A DNA stretch of 64,000 nt from Pseudaeromonas sharmana (GTDB taxonomy: Bacteria; Pseudomonadota; Gammaproteobacteria; Enterobacterales; Aeromonadaceae). The notes under the pieces are model-generated. The model did not search any database. It was given only the letters and a program-made list of their open reading frames with translations, and was not told the DNA's origin. Of this stretch, positions 33,453 through 42,653 are shown one piece after another. The stretch is taken from positions 1 to 64,000 of the forward strand of contig NZ_JBHSAF010000001.1 in the NCBI RefSeq assembly GCF_042649925.1, given 5' to 3'. Position numbers and translations under genes: made by a program. Each line of letters begins with the position of its first letter. The stretch's first letter is position 1.

Positions 33453-36101
33453 TTATTGACCCAGGGTGATCAACGGGAGATCGTCCCAAATCAAGGGGTC
33501 CAGATCGCTGCCACCGGAGAAGTTCCAGGCCCCGGCTGCGCTTTGCAGTGGTCGGTAGCTGCTCGACAAGCCATCCAGGTCCCAGGTGGTGACGTAGAAG
33601 GTGATGCCGTTTAGCGACGAGGGTTTACCCAGCGAGGCGCTCGGAAAATCGAAGTTGATGGTCTTGCTGGCTTTATCGACTGAAAGGGTGGGGGCCGGAG
33701 CGATCGGCTCACCAAACTGGCTGGCGGTCGCGCCCTGGCTGCTGTAGAGGCTGTTCTGCCAGCCAAATGCCACGACTTGACGCTGCCAGGTTTGGCCATC
33801 CGGCATAGTGCCGCGGATCTTCGGTAGCAACGTCTGACCCGTCCCTTGTTCCGGCAGATGGATGAAGATGCTGAAGCCGACGTGGTCAAAGCCGAAGGTA
33901 GGAACCCAGGTATCCGTAACATTTGCCATCTTCAGGCTCAGGCGCACATTGTTGCCGGCTTGGAACACCTTGGCTTCTTCAATGGCCAACTGCGGTGCCG
34001 TCTTGTCGAAGCTGTTATCTCCCGGTAGACCATAGGTACCCAGCGGACCGCCACTGCCTTCGGCGGCATCCCCGGTGTCATCGACAGTGATGGCCGGTGT
34101 TTCCGGGTACGCCAATTGGCTTTGGAAGCGGATATCCGGCAGGCTGCTGCCATCTGCGGCCTCGTACAGAGCCAGGCGGTGGTTTTGCGTGCCGATCTGG
34201 AAATCTCTGACACTCACACTGCCTTGCCAGTTGCCCTCGGTGTCGACTACCACCTCTTGTGCCGCATCAAGGTTGCCATCCACGACCAGTTTGATCCGGC
34301 GGCCCGGCGTTCCGGTGCCCTGCAGTGGCAGATCGGCCGAAATCACAGCGCCTTCGAGTGGCGTGGTGAGTGTCATGCTCTGATCGGTAGGCGGGACCGC
34401 ACCTGTACCATCGGCCAGTAACAGCAAGGCAGACTTGGCCGGTAAGGCCAGCGTCAGGCTACCATCGTCACCGGTGATGATCTCCTGCTCGGCATCCTGG
34501 TTCATGGCATCGAGAATCCGCAGTCGGCTGCCGGCACCCAGACCTGTGAGCATGTGATTGAGCAGAACCGGCTGACTGGCGGTATTGAGGATGATGAGCA
34601 AGCGAGTGTCATCCAGTTGGCGCCGGTAGGCAAAGGCACCTGCACCGGCACTCTCCTCGGCCAGGATGGTCAAATCCCCTCGCGACAGCGTTTTATACTC
34701 GTGGCGCAGTGTGGTCAGCTTCTGGATGAAGCGGTACATGTCGGAATCGGAGTTGAAAGAGTCAAGCTGTTGTCCATCTTCGCGATAGCCGCCGCTGAAC
34801 ATGGCATCGCGATAGCCGGTAAAGGCTTGTTCCGTGCCCTGATACAGCACAGGGATCCCTGGCAGGGTCAGCAGAGTGAACAATGACTGTTTGAGGTCAT
34901 CCTGGCTGGCCTGAGCCAGCAGACGAGCCATATCATGGTTTTCGATGAAGTTACCCAGTCGATACGGATCCGGGTACATCTCCATCATTTTGCGCAAGCG
35001 GAAGCCGAGCTCGGCGGTGGGTTTGCCACCGGCAAAAACCTGGCTCATGGTGGCTTGCAGCGGGAAGTTAAGCACCGATTCCAGTTCGGGTTTCTCTTTG
35101 GTACCCAGGTAGGCAATCAGCTTCTCTTCCCCTTCGGTGTGGTAGGCGGTCGAGGCTTCGAAGATCTCACCGAGGCTCAAGAAGTCGTTACGTCCCGTCT
35201 CTTTGGCCTTGGCCAGGATGCCGTCGCTGCCGTGAAAGAAGTCGTTATAGAAGTCATGCTCAACAAACTTGACGGTATCGACCCGGAAGGCATCGACGCC
35301 GACCTGATCTATCCAGTAACGATAGCTTTGTTTGAGATAGTCGCGTACCGCCGGTGTGCTGGTATTGAGATCGTCCAGGTCCGACAGCTGGTAGGTAAAT
35401 TGTTGCGTTGTGTTGTTATGATCCGCAATGGCCGGGGTCCAGTGGTAGATCGCCGCCTGCTGAGCCTCCGTACTGTTGCAGTCATTCAGATTCAGCGGCG
35501 GTGGCAAGGTTTGTCCTGCGGCGAGCGCGCCGGGGATCAACTCAAAGCCTTGACAGGGTTGCGCCGGGTCATAGTTGCCGCTGTAGGTAAAGAAGTTACC
35601 CAGATGGTTTACCACCACATCCTGAATCAGATACATGCCACGCTGGTGCAACCCGCTGGCAAGAGCCTGGTAACTGGCCAGATCGCCAAAGTGCTCATCC
35701 ACTTTTTGCAGATCCCGCGCCCAATAGCCGTGATAGCCCCCGTAGTTCTGTGCCGGATCCCACCACTGATTGGCGACAGGCGGTGTTGTCCAGACGGTTG
35801 TGGCGCCAAGCCCGGCAATGTAATCGAGTTTCTGTTGTACCCCGAGCAGATCCCCTCCGCTGAATTTCTTGTCGCTGCTGGGATCGTATTCACCAGTGCC
35901 CTGATCGTTGTTGCTGCTATCACCGTCGTTAAAACGGTCAATCATCAGGAAATAGATTATCTGATCGCGCCAGTCAGGAGAGGCAACATGGCGATCAGGA
36001 TGCGGATTGGTTGTGCTGCTGTTGTCGTTACCGCAGCCAGATAACGCAATAATGATGGCGGATGCGAGGGTTCCAAGCTTTATGGTTCGGTTTTTTTGCA
36101 T
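33453..36101 (-). CDS. GH13 alpha-amylase lipoprotein with glucodextranase-like C-terminal domain
   Basis: The protein has 882 residues. The signal peptide ends in ALSGC (C23), so it is lipid-anchored. The GH13 barrel (about 40-470) holds region I DVVVNH (161-166), nucleophile D275 in AFRVDTVKF, acid/base E312 in GEIFE and D390 in ENHD. A C-terminal amylase beta domain follows, then an Ig-like segment (about 590-670), then a domain like the glucodextranase C-terminal module (GTYGLPGDNSF, FDHVGFSIFIHLP). It should cleave alpha-1,4-glucans at the cell surface or periplasm. The AraC-CBM21 regulator gene lies just upstream on the same strand. Confidence 0.9.
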   Translation of the reverse strand: MQKNRTIKLGTLASAIIIALSGCGNDNSSTTNPHPDRHVASPDWRDQIIYFLMIDRFNDGDSSNNDQGTGEYDPSSDKKFSGGDLLGVQQKLDYIAGLGATTVWTTPPVANQWWDPAQNYGGYHGYWARDLQKVDEHFGDLASYQALASGLHQRGMYLIQDVVVNHLGNFFTYSGNYDPAQPCQGFELIPGALAAGQTLPPPLNLNDCNSTEAQQAAIYHWTPAIADHNNTTQQFTYQLSDLDDLNTSTPAVRDYLKQSYRYWIDQVGVDAFRVDTVKFVEHDFYNDFFHGSDGILAKAKETGRNDFLSLGEIFEASTAYHTEGEEKLIAYLGTKEKPELESVLNFPLQATMSQVFAGGKPTAELGFRLRKMMEMYPDPYRLGNFIENHDMARLLAQASQDDLKQSLFTLLTLPGIPVLYQGTEQAFTGYRDAMFSGGYREDGQQLDSFNSDSDMYRFIQKLTTLRHEYKTLSRGDLTILAEESAGAGAFAYRRQLDDTRLLIILNTASQPVLLNHMLTGLGAGSRLRILDAMNQDAEQEIITGDDGSLTLALPAKSALLLLADGTGAVPPTDQSMTLTTPLEGAVISADLPLQGTGTPGRRIKLVVDGNLDAAQEVVVDTEGNWQGSVSVRDFQIGTQNHRLALYEAADGSSLPDIRFQSQLAYPETPAITVDDTGDAAEGSGGPLGTYGLPGDNSFDKTAPQLAIEEAKVFQAGNNVRLSLKMANVTDTWVPTFGFDHVGFSIFIHLPEQGTGQTLLPKIRGTMPDGQTWQRQVVAFGWQNSLYSSQGATASQFGEPIAPAPTLSVDKASKTINFDFPSASLGKPSSLNGITFYVTTWDLDGLSSSYRPLQSAAGAWNFSGGSDLDPLIWDDLPLITLGQ

Positions 36102-36229
36102 TTTTTTATTCCATTGACATGAACGGGTGTGCTGATTTTATTCATCTTCACTGGAATCGAATTAGCATTATGCGCCAGAGCATTGGCGTGTAATGCCAAG
36201 CCTGCAAAGTGTGATCAGGCTCCTGTTGG

Positions 36230-37726
36230 CTACAGTCTTGGTGGGAGAAACCCTTCGCCGCCATTATCCAGCACGAGGCGGTTGTGTTGCTCGCTGCCAA
36301 ATTCGAACCAGACCGGTGTCTCCTGGTCTGGCGGGTTAAGCTGGCAATACCAGCTCCAGGCCGGGCCGCAGCGTTCCGCACTCATCCGTTGGCGGACTTC
36401 GCCATGAGAGCTGTTCCAGACGGCTTCGGCTCTGGGCCAATCGGAGCGGGTAAACAGGCGCACCAGCCACTGCGGATGCCCTGTGGTGGGCAACCGGATC
36501 AGCTGATGACATACGGCGGCATAGCTGCCTAACAGCACAGGGGCATCCAGGCAATAATCTAGGCCGCCGTTATTATCGAGATGCAATTCGCCGCCAACGC
36601 GGTATTCGATACGAAAACGCAAGGGATCATGGACCGGCAAGGAGGGGGTCGACCACAGCTCGATATCCGCAGCCAGGAAGCGTTCAAAGGTCGCGGCATA
36701 GGGGCGCCAGATACCATCCTTGTCTTCACACAATACCTGGACGGACTTATCAAAGGCGCGGTTGTGCAAACAGATCCAGATCCGCGCACCACTGTATTGG
36801 CGCAAACTGTGCTGCTGCAGCTGATTCAATGCGTAGTAGAGCGATACGGCAGGCAGAGCCCCGGAGTCATCATGTTCAAAGTAGCGTTGCCGATAGCGGC
36901 CCGGCGTCATGCCAAACCAGCGGCGAAAGGCGCGCTGAAAACTGGGGGCATCCTGATAGCCAAGTTGCAAGCCAACCTGAGTCGCGCTGTACTGTTCATG
37001 ACACAACAGACTGACGGCGCGGTTACGGCGCACATCCTCCAGCAAGGTGGAGTGAGTGGTGCCGAAGGAGTGTAACTGCCGTTGCAGACTGCGCACTGGC
37101 AGTTGTAGCTGCAGTGCCAACTCCTGGAGCGAGGGCTGCCGCGGCAGTGTCTGCTCCAGAAGCTGTTTTACCCGTTCCAGCAAACCGCGGGGTTGTGCGC
37201 CGAGGCGATGCAGGCGGTGCAATACGGTGAGCAAGGCGCCATGCAACGGTTGCCAGCTGACGTTCGGTTGCGACGTGTTGGCACTCAGTGTCAGATGCAG
37301 GGCTGGTCGTCGGCCGTAACTGGCGGCCAGCAAGTGCAACGGCACAACTTCGGTTTCCGTGCGCATCCGCTGTGGCCACTCCAGCCGCCACTGGGCGCCG
37401 TTTTCCTGAACGCTGAGGTGCCACAGCTGGAGCAGCCACCACAAGGGTTCGGGATCCGGCTCTGGCACCAAAGGCTCAAAGCGGATCAACAGGGCGAGAT
37501 CGTGTTGTTGCCACTGTGGATACCATTCGCTACCCAGCAGTGGCAGGCTCTCGCACCAGACCTGGCAGGACTGGGAAAAGGTAGCGGCGGAGCGGGCGGT
37601 GAACTCGATCAAGCGCAACAGATCATCCAACTGCCACACCTCATCGCCAAGTGAAACCTGCTGGCGACGACAGCTGTCGGTCAGTTTTTGCAATAGCCAG
37701 CGGCGTGGTGATTCAGAGGGCATCAT
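36230..37726 (-). CDS. AraC-family regulator with C-terminal CBM21-like glucan-binding domain, beside the amylase
   Basis: The protein has 498 residues from ATG 37726, whose ATGA overlaps the stop of the upstream GIY-YIG gene. By this start the AraC helix-turn-helix spans about 195-280 (LQLPVRSLQRQLHSFG, then LQLGYQDAPSFQRAFRRWFGMTP). A CBM21-like domain spans about 293-392 (LHNRAFDKSVQV, PSLPVHDPLRF, ELHLDNNGGLDYCL), and a second beta-rich tail about 415-495 ends near LVLDNGGEGF. It is collinear with the regulator at 4270-5832. Placement 128 bases before the amylase suggests it controls that gene; glucan sensing is inferred. Confidence 0.78.
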   Translation of the reverse strand: MMPSESPRRWLLQKLTDSCRRQQVSLGDEVWQLDDLLRLIEFTARSAATFSQSCQVWCESLPLLGSEWYPQWQQHDLALLIRFEPLVPEPDPEPLWWLLQLWHLSVQENGAQWRLEWPQRMRTETEVVPLHLLAASYGRRPALHLTLSANTSQPNVSWQPLHGALLTVLHRLHRLGAQPRGLLERVKQLLEQTLPRQPSLQELALQLQLPVRSLQRQLHSFGTTHSTLLEDVRRNRAVSLLCHEQYSATQVGLQLGYQDAPSFQRAFRRWFGMTPGRYRQRYFEHDDSGALPAVSLYYALNQLQQHSLRQYSGARIWICLHNRAFDKSVQVLCEDKDGIWRPYAATFERFLAADIELWSTPSLPVHDPLRFRIEYRVGGELHLDNNGGLDYCLDAPVLLGSYAAVCHQLIRLPTTGHPQWLVRLFTRSDWPRAEAVWNSSHGEVRQRMSAERCGPAWSWYCQLNPPDQETPVWFEFGSEQHNRLVLDNGGEGFLPPRL

Positions 37727-37992
37727 GCTAATTCCGGAAGGCCGACTTCGCCGCGGATCAGAGCCTCCTTGCGGGCCTTGGGCCATTGTTTGATGGCATA
37801 TTCCAGACGCAGGGCTTCGCGGTGCGAGATGACGGCGCTACGCCAAACCAGCGTCAACGGGCCACGACCCCGCAACGCGCGGGCCCCGGTGCCGTTCTGG
37901 TGCATGACCAGGCGCCGTTCGACATCCCGACTGATGCCGGTATATAGGCGCTGATCCCGGTCGCGGATCAGATACAGATGCCAGTCGCTCAT
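37723..37992 (-). CDS. GIY-YIG family protein (YhbQ-like)
   Basis: This 89-residue single-domain GIY-YIG nuclease-fold protein begins HLYLIRDRDQRLYTGISRDVERRL, with the conserved Tyr, Tyr and Arg, and ends with the helix LRLEYAIKQWPKARKEALI. Members of this short family are of uncertain function. Both ends overlap neighbours by four bases (ATGA), giving tight translational coupling. Confidence 0.88.
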   Translation of the reverse strand: MSDWHLYLIRDRDQRLYTGISRDVERRLVMHQNGTGARALRGRGPLTLVWRSAVISHREALRLEYAIKQWPKARKEALIRGEVGLPELA

Positions 37993-38615
37993 GCCAATAG
38001 CTGGTCCAGCAACAATTTGATGGGGGATAACAGCACCAGCGCGGCCATGGCCGTCAGTAACAGATTCAGCAAGGCCTTGAGCATCGGCAGACGCTGTGCC
38101 TCGGAAACGCCGATGCACAGCAGCCAGAGCGACCAGATACCCAGTAGCAGTTGCAAGGCCGCCGCGATGACAAAGCCTTTATGCTGTGCCAGTGATTGCA
38201 TCAGCTCAGGAGAGCGCGGGGCGAAGACCAGAATGCCGAGCTCGGCAATCATCCCCCCCCAGGTCACGAGTCCCAACACATTCGGTAAGCCCGACCAGGC
38301 CATGACGGTACGCATTTCGGCGCTGTCGGCTTCTCCTCCCAGCCAACGACCGATACGGCTTAACAGCCAACTGCCAATCCAGAGCTCCGCCAGCCCCATC
38401 AAGGGTCCCAGCAGCAGGCAGATGGCCAATAGTGGCCACAATGCGACCTGGCTGCCAAGGCCATGTCCACTGGCTTGTCCGAGGGCGGCGGCGATACCCG
38501 TCAAGGATGCCAGTGTCAGCACGTTGTAACCGGGCGCCTCATCCAGCAGATGGCGAAACGTCCGGCGCGGGTAGCGCCATAGGCTCAACCAGGGATTGAT
38601 CGCTAGTTCCGGCAT
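37989..38615 (-). CDS. Yip1-domain inner-membrane protein
   Basis: The protein has 208 residues with about five hydrophobic segments and an N-terminal NPWLSLWRYPRRTFRHLLD. The ELWIGSWLLSRIGRWLGG and AWSGLPNVLGL blocks fit the bacterial Yip1 family of unknown role. ATG 38615 has GGAG about 10 bases upstream. It leads the coupled trio with the GIY-YIG and regulator genes. Confidence 0.8.
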   Translation of the reverse strand: MPELAINPWLSLWRYPRRTFRHLLDEAPGYNVLTLASLTGIAAALGQASGHGLGSQVALWPLLAICLLLGPLMGLAELWIGSWLLSRIGRWLGGEADSAEMRTVMAWSGLPNVLGLVTWGGMIAELGILVFAPRSPELMQSLAQHKGFVIAAALQLLLGIWSLWLLCIGVSEAQRLPMLKALLNLLLTAMAALVLLSPIKLLLDQLLA

Positions 38616-38744
38616 AGGGTCGGGGCTCCGCAATGAAGATAAGGCGTCAGTCGCTAGAATACACCAGCTCAGGAACGAATCGGCATGGAATCCCTTTTGG
38701 CAATGCGCGAGTGTGCGAGCGATCGAATCTGGCGACCACCGACG

Positions 38745-38770
38745 AAAAAGCCGGCACGAGGGCCGGCTTT
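38745..38770 (-). terminator. Rho-independent terminator of the porin gene
   Basis: On the minus strand AAAGCCGGC pairs with GCCGGCTTT followed by TT, 18 bases after the porin stop. Confidence 0.88.
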
Positions 38771-38787
38771 GTCAGGTGGGGTGACGG

Positions 38788-39846
38788 TTAGAAGTCGTAG
38801 CGCATGCCGACAGCCACCACATCATCGGTATTGATGCCATAGGTCTGGGTGAAGCTGTTGTCATCCAGCATGTTGATACGGTAGTCGACATAGCTTTGGA
38901 AGTTGTCATTGAAGTGATACGCGGCATTCACGCTGACGTATTCGTTAGCCTTGTCGTCAATGTTCTGGCTGGCATCCTTGACCTCGGAGCGGACATAGGC
39001 CAGGCCGGGGACAAACTTGTCGGCGACAGTGTACTGAACCACGGCCTCGTAACCCCGGCTCTTGTGGGCATAGCCATCACCGATTGCGTAATGGTCACGG
39101 CCCTCGGAATAGGTCGCGGCCGCATACAGGTTGTTAGCGTTATAGCGCACACCGACACCGGTCAGCTGGGCATCATCCTGACCGCCAAACGTGGCATTTT
39201 GCTTCTGATCGTCGGTCTTGCCGGCGCGGTTATAAACGGTGGCGATACTCAGACCGATGGGCGCGTCATAGGACAGACCGACGGCGTAACCGGCATCGCT
39301 TCCCAGCATCCATTTGCTGGTATCGTTGTTTTGCGGATCATTTTTCCCTGTGTATTGCAGGCCGAGTGTGACGCCGTTGTAGTTGAAGGCGTACTTGAAC
39401 AGGCCGTTGGTACGACCGGTGCCAAAGACTTCGGTGCCTTTGCCGAGGCCATCGCCACCGAACTCTGGCAGTACGTCGGTATAGTCGTTAACCATGGAGA
39501 ACAGGCCGTCCTGCCGGCCGTAAGTCAACTGACCGAAGGTCGCGTGGCGCAGGCCGGCATAACCCAGACGCAGCTCATCGTTGTCGCTGCCGGAGGTTGG
39601 GAGGTTGTATTCCACCTGGCCGATACCGCTCAACTCGCTGTTGATGGCGGTTTCACCTTTCAGGCCAAGACGGAAATAGCTCTGATCGCCGCTTAACTCG
39701 TCGTTGTCTGAACCGTAATACATGCCGGTAGCGCGACCATAGAGATCCAGTTTGCTGCCGTTCTGATCGTACACGGTGGCAGCAGAGGCGGTGCCCGCGA
39801 CCAGCAGGGCGGGGATGGTCAGACAAAGGGTTGATGCTTTTTTCAT
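38788..39846 (-). CDS. General outer-membrane porin (OmpC/OmpF type)
   Basis: The 352-residue precursor starts at ATG 39846 (GGAGG upstream) and has a signal peptide cleaved after GTASA. The mature start ATVYDQNGSKLDLYGRATG, a tyrosine/glycine-rich 16-strand beta-barrel pattern and the terminal aromatic residue (VAVGMRYDF) mark a trimeric diffusion porin. It is monocistronic, with a 230-base upstream region. Confidence 0.92.
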   Translation of the reverse strand: MKKASTLCLTIPALLVAGTASAATVYDQNGSKLDLYGRATGMYYGSDNDELSGDQSYFRLGLKGETAINSELSGIGQVEYNLPTSGSDNDELRLGYAGLRHATFGQLTYGRQDGLFSMVNDYTDVLPEFGGDGLGKGTEVFGTGRTNGLFKYAFNYNGVTLGLQYTGKNDPQNNDTSKWMLGSDAGYAVGLSYDAPIGLSIATVYNRAGKTDDQKQNATFGGQDDAQLTGVGVRYNANNLYAAATYSEGRDHYAIGDGYAHKSRGYEAVVQYTVADKFVPGLAYVRSEVKDASQNIDDKANEYVSVNAAYHFNDNFQSYVDYRINMLDDNSFTQTYGINTDDVVAVGMRYDF

Positions 39847-40076
39847 GCTTGGTGTCCTCCAGAATGCGCGATGCCGGAAGCAGCCGGTCATCGCAGGTGG
39901 TGAGGTCACTCTAGCTAGTGAAAAGTAAACGGTAGTTCAACATCCCGGTCGTCTGGTGGGTGAAGCTTAACGGCGGCTAAACAAGAAAATGGAATAGATA
40001 ACGCCTTGATTCATATTAACAAAGTTGTTAGCAGATGAGTGTCCTGGTAATGCGATGACACCGCCAGGACACTGGC

Positions 40077-41006
40077 TCAGTAGCGGCTGGGGCTTTGCTT
40101 GTCCGGTTGTGTCTTAAACCGGCGGTGTAACCACATGTATTGCTCGGGCGCTTGCCGGATGGCCCTTTCGATCACTTGGTTGCTCAGGGTGGCGTCGGCT
40201 ATGTCGTCGCCGGTAGGGAAGTTAGCCAATGGCGCCTCAAGAACCAGACGATAGCCGGCATGTTCCGGCAGGCGCAGCGTGTAGCAGGGCATGACGCGGA
40301 CGCCTTTCACGCGTGCCAAAGTGGCGGTTCCGGTGATGGTGGCACTGTCCTGCACGGCGAAGAACGGCACAAAGACACTGGCGTGGCGACCGTAGTCATG
40401 ATCGGGGGCATACCACAAGGCTTCGCCTTGGCGCAGCGCCTTGATCATGCCTTTGACGTCACGCCGATCGAGCAGATATTTGTTGGAGCGGGTGCGTCCT
40501 CGCACCTGTGCAAATTCGAGTACCGGGTTGTCATTGGGACGATAAACGCCGACACCAGCCTGCAACAGGCCGAACATGCGCGCGTTCAACTCCAGCGTCA
40601 AAAAATGACAGGAGAGCAGCAGGATGCCATGACCGCCGGCCAATGCGGCGCGCAGATGTTCTTCGCCCTCAACCTGCATGAATTTTCGCATACGCTGGTC
40701 GGACCAGAACCAGGCCATCCCTGTTTCGAAGATGGCACAGCCCACACTCTCGAAGTTCTGTCGCAATAACACTGCCCGTGCCGGTTCATCCAGCTCCGGC
40801 ATCGCCAGTTGCAGATTGCGCTGGGCAATCGCGACACGACGCGGTTGCAGGCGCATGCTGAAGCGTCCGAGCGCCTTGCCAAGGCGCATTTGCCAACCGT
40901 AGGGCAACTGGACTAGCAACCAGAGCAGGGCCTGACCTATCCAAAGTGGCCAATATTTAGGATGCAAGTAGGCGATGGTCAAGGGTGGGGTGTGTACAGG
41001 ACCCAT
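40077..41006 (-). CDS. lpxL: Lipid A biosynthesis acyltransferase (LpxL/HtrB family)
   Basis: This 309-residue membrane-anchored enzyme transfers a secondary acyl chain to Kdo2-lipid IVA. The catalytic HX4E motif is in LLSCHFLTLELNARM, and there is a conserved GVGVYRPNDNPVLE stretch and an APDHDYG block. ATG 41006 has GGAG upstream and gives the family length; the frame runs open further upstream towards hldE. It is divergent from hldE. LpxL is more likely than LpxM by sequence style, but the distinction is not certain. Confidence 0.87.
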   Translation of the reverse strand: MGPVHTPPLTIAYLHPKYWPLWIGQALLWLLVQLPYGWQMRLGKALGRFSMRLQPRRVAIAQRNLQLAMPELDEPARAVLLRQNFESVGCAIFETGMAWFWSDQRMRKFMQVEGEEHLRAALAGGHGILLLSCHFLTLELNARMFGLLQAGVGVYRPNDNPVLEFAQVRGRTRSNKYLLDRRDVKGMIKALRQGEALWYAPDHDYGRHASVFVPFFAVQDSATITGTATLARVKGVRVMPCYTLRLPEHAGYRLVLEAPLANFPTGDDIADATLSNQVIERAIRQAPEQYMWLHRRFKTQPDKQSPSRY

Positions 41007-41127
41007 GGCAGTCGACTCCAGAGAGGGTAAAACGCCGAGCATGTTAGCAGAAGTCATGCCGTAGTGGCGAATCGACACCATTCTGTGTGCTAGAATGGCG
41101 ACCAATTTGGTTGTCAGAGTAAACAAG

Positions 41128-42561
41128 ATGAAGGTCTCACTGCCCGATTTTTCTCAAGCCCACGTATTGGTTGTGGGTGATGTGATGCTGGATCGCTACT
41201 GGTCTGGCTCAGCCAAACGGATTTCACCTGAGGCACCGGTGCCGGTTGTCAAGGTAGAGCACAATGAGGTGCGTCCCGGTGGGGCGGCTAACGTCGCGCT
41301 GAATATCGCCGCGCTGGGTGCCCACGCTGTGTTGTCAGGTTTTACCGGTGAGGATGAGGCGGCTGACCTGCTGGAGCAGGAGCTGACGGCGCTGGGGGTC
41401 GAGATGGCCTGTATCCAGTCCAGCGAGCGGCCGACTATCACCAAATTGCGGGTCATGAGTTGCAATCAACAACTGCTGCGGCTGGATTTTGAGGAGAGCT
41501 TCGCCGGTGTCGATGCTGCACCGTTGCTGGAGCAGATGAGACAGCGACTGAAACAATGCAAGTTGCTGATTCTATCGGACTATGCCAAAGGCGCGCTGCA
41601 TGAGGTGCGCGACATGATCGCGTTGGCCAAAGACGCGGGTATTCCTGTGCTGGTCGATCCCAAAGGCACCGACTTTGCCAAGTACAGCGGTGCAACTTTG
41701 CTCACGCCCAATATGTCCGAATTCGAGGCGGTGGTCGGCAAGGTGATTGACGAGGCGGATCTGGTCGCCAAGGGCCAGGCGTTGATTGAACGTTATCAGT
41801 TGCAGGCATTGCTGGTGACGCGTTCCGAGCATGGCATGACCTTGCTGCAGCGAGGACAGCCTGAGCTGCACTTGCCCGCGCAGGCGCATGAAGTGTTTGA
41901 TGTTACCGGGGCCGGGGATACGGTCATTGGCACCTTGGCTGCATCGCTGGCGGCAGGCATGACCTTGCCCCAGGCGTGTGCTTTGGCCAATACGGCCGCG
42001 GGAATCGTGGTCGGCAAACTGGGCACCTCCACGGTCAGTCCGCTGGAATTGGCGCAGGCGCTGCACATCGATGCCGATGCCGGTTTTGGTGTGTTAAGTG
42101 AGCAGCAACTGCTGGTTGCAGTCGACGCCGCCCGTCGTCGGGGGGAATCGATCGTGATGACTAACGGTTGTTTTGACATTCTGCATGCCGGGCATGTTTC
42201 CTACCTGCAACAGGCTCGCGAACTGGGCGATCGTTTGATCGTCGCCGTGAATGACGACGACTCGGTGCGCCGTTTGAAGGGGGAGGGACGGCCGGTGAAT
42301 CCTGTCGATCGCCGCATGACGGTGCTGGCCGCATTAGGTGCCGTGGATTGGGTGGTGCCGTTCAGTGAGGATACCCCGCGCCGCCTGATCGCCAATGTCC
42401 TGCCGGATCTGCTGGTCAAAGGCGGTGACTATCAACCAGAACAGATCGCCGGCTATGAAGAAGTGGTGGCCAATGGCGGTGAAGTCCGGGTGTTGAATTT
42501 TGAAAACGGCTGTTCAACCAGTGCGATTATTCAAACCATCCGCGAGCGGGACGGCGACTGA
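41128..42561 (+). CDS. hldE: Bifunctional heptose 7-phosphate kinase / heptose 1-phosphate adenylyltransferase
   Basis: This 477-residue enzyme makes ADP-heptose for the LPS inner core. The N-terminal PfkB-type kinase (about 1-320) has RPGGAANVALNIAALG and VTGAGDTVIGTLAA. The C-terminal nucleotidyltransferase (about 345-477) has TNGCFDILHAGHVSYL and VKGGDYQPEQIAG. It starts at ATG 41128 and is divergent from the lipid A acyltransferase, so both LPS genes share a control region. Confidence 0.96.
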   Translation: MKVSLPDFSQAHVLVVGDVMLDRYWSGSAKRISPEAPVPVVKVEHNEVRPGGAANVALNIAALGAHAVLSGFTGEDEAADLLEQELTALGVEMACIQSSERPTITKLRVMSCNQQLLRLDFEESFAGVDAAPLLEQMRQRLKQCKLLILSDYAKGALHEVRDMIALAKDAGIPVLVDPKGTDFAKYSGATLLTPNMSEFEAVVGKVIDEADLVAKGQALIERYQLQALLVTRSEHGMTLLQRGQPELHLPAQAHEVFDVTGAGDTVIGTLAASLAAGMTLPQACALANTAAGIVVGKLGTSTVSPLELAQALHIDADAGFGVLSEQQLLVAVDAARRRGESIVMTNGCFDILHAGHVSYLQQARELGDRLIVAVNDDDSVRRLKGEGRPVNPVDRRMTVLAALGAVDWVVPFSEDTPRRLIANVLPDLLVKGGDYQPEQIAGYEEVVANGGEVRVLNFENGCSTSAIIQTIRERDGD

Positions 42562-42589
42562 TAGCCCGCCGCGTTGGCACAAACAAACC

Positions 42590-42620
42590 AAGGCCGGTGT
42601 CATCGACACCGGCCTTTTTA
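42590..42620 (+). terminator. Rho-independent terminator after hldE
   Basis: AAGGCCGGTGT pairs with ACACCGGCCTT around CATCG, then TTTA. Confidence 0.92.
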
Positions 42621-42653
42621 TTCGACTGAAGACGACTAAAAAAGGTGGGCTGG

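Noticed and set aside
34935..36044. A 369-codon plus-strand frame opposite the alpha-amylase
   Set aside because: The minus strand carries all GH13 catalytic motifs in order; the plus frame has no recognisable domain.
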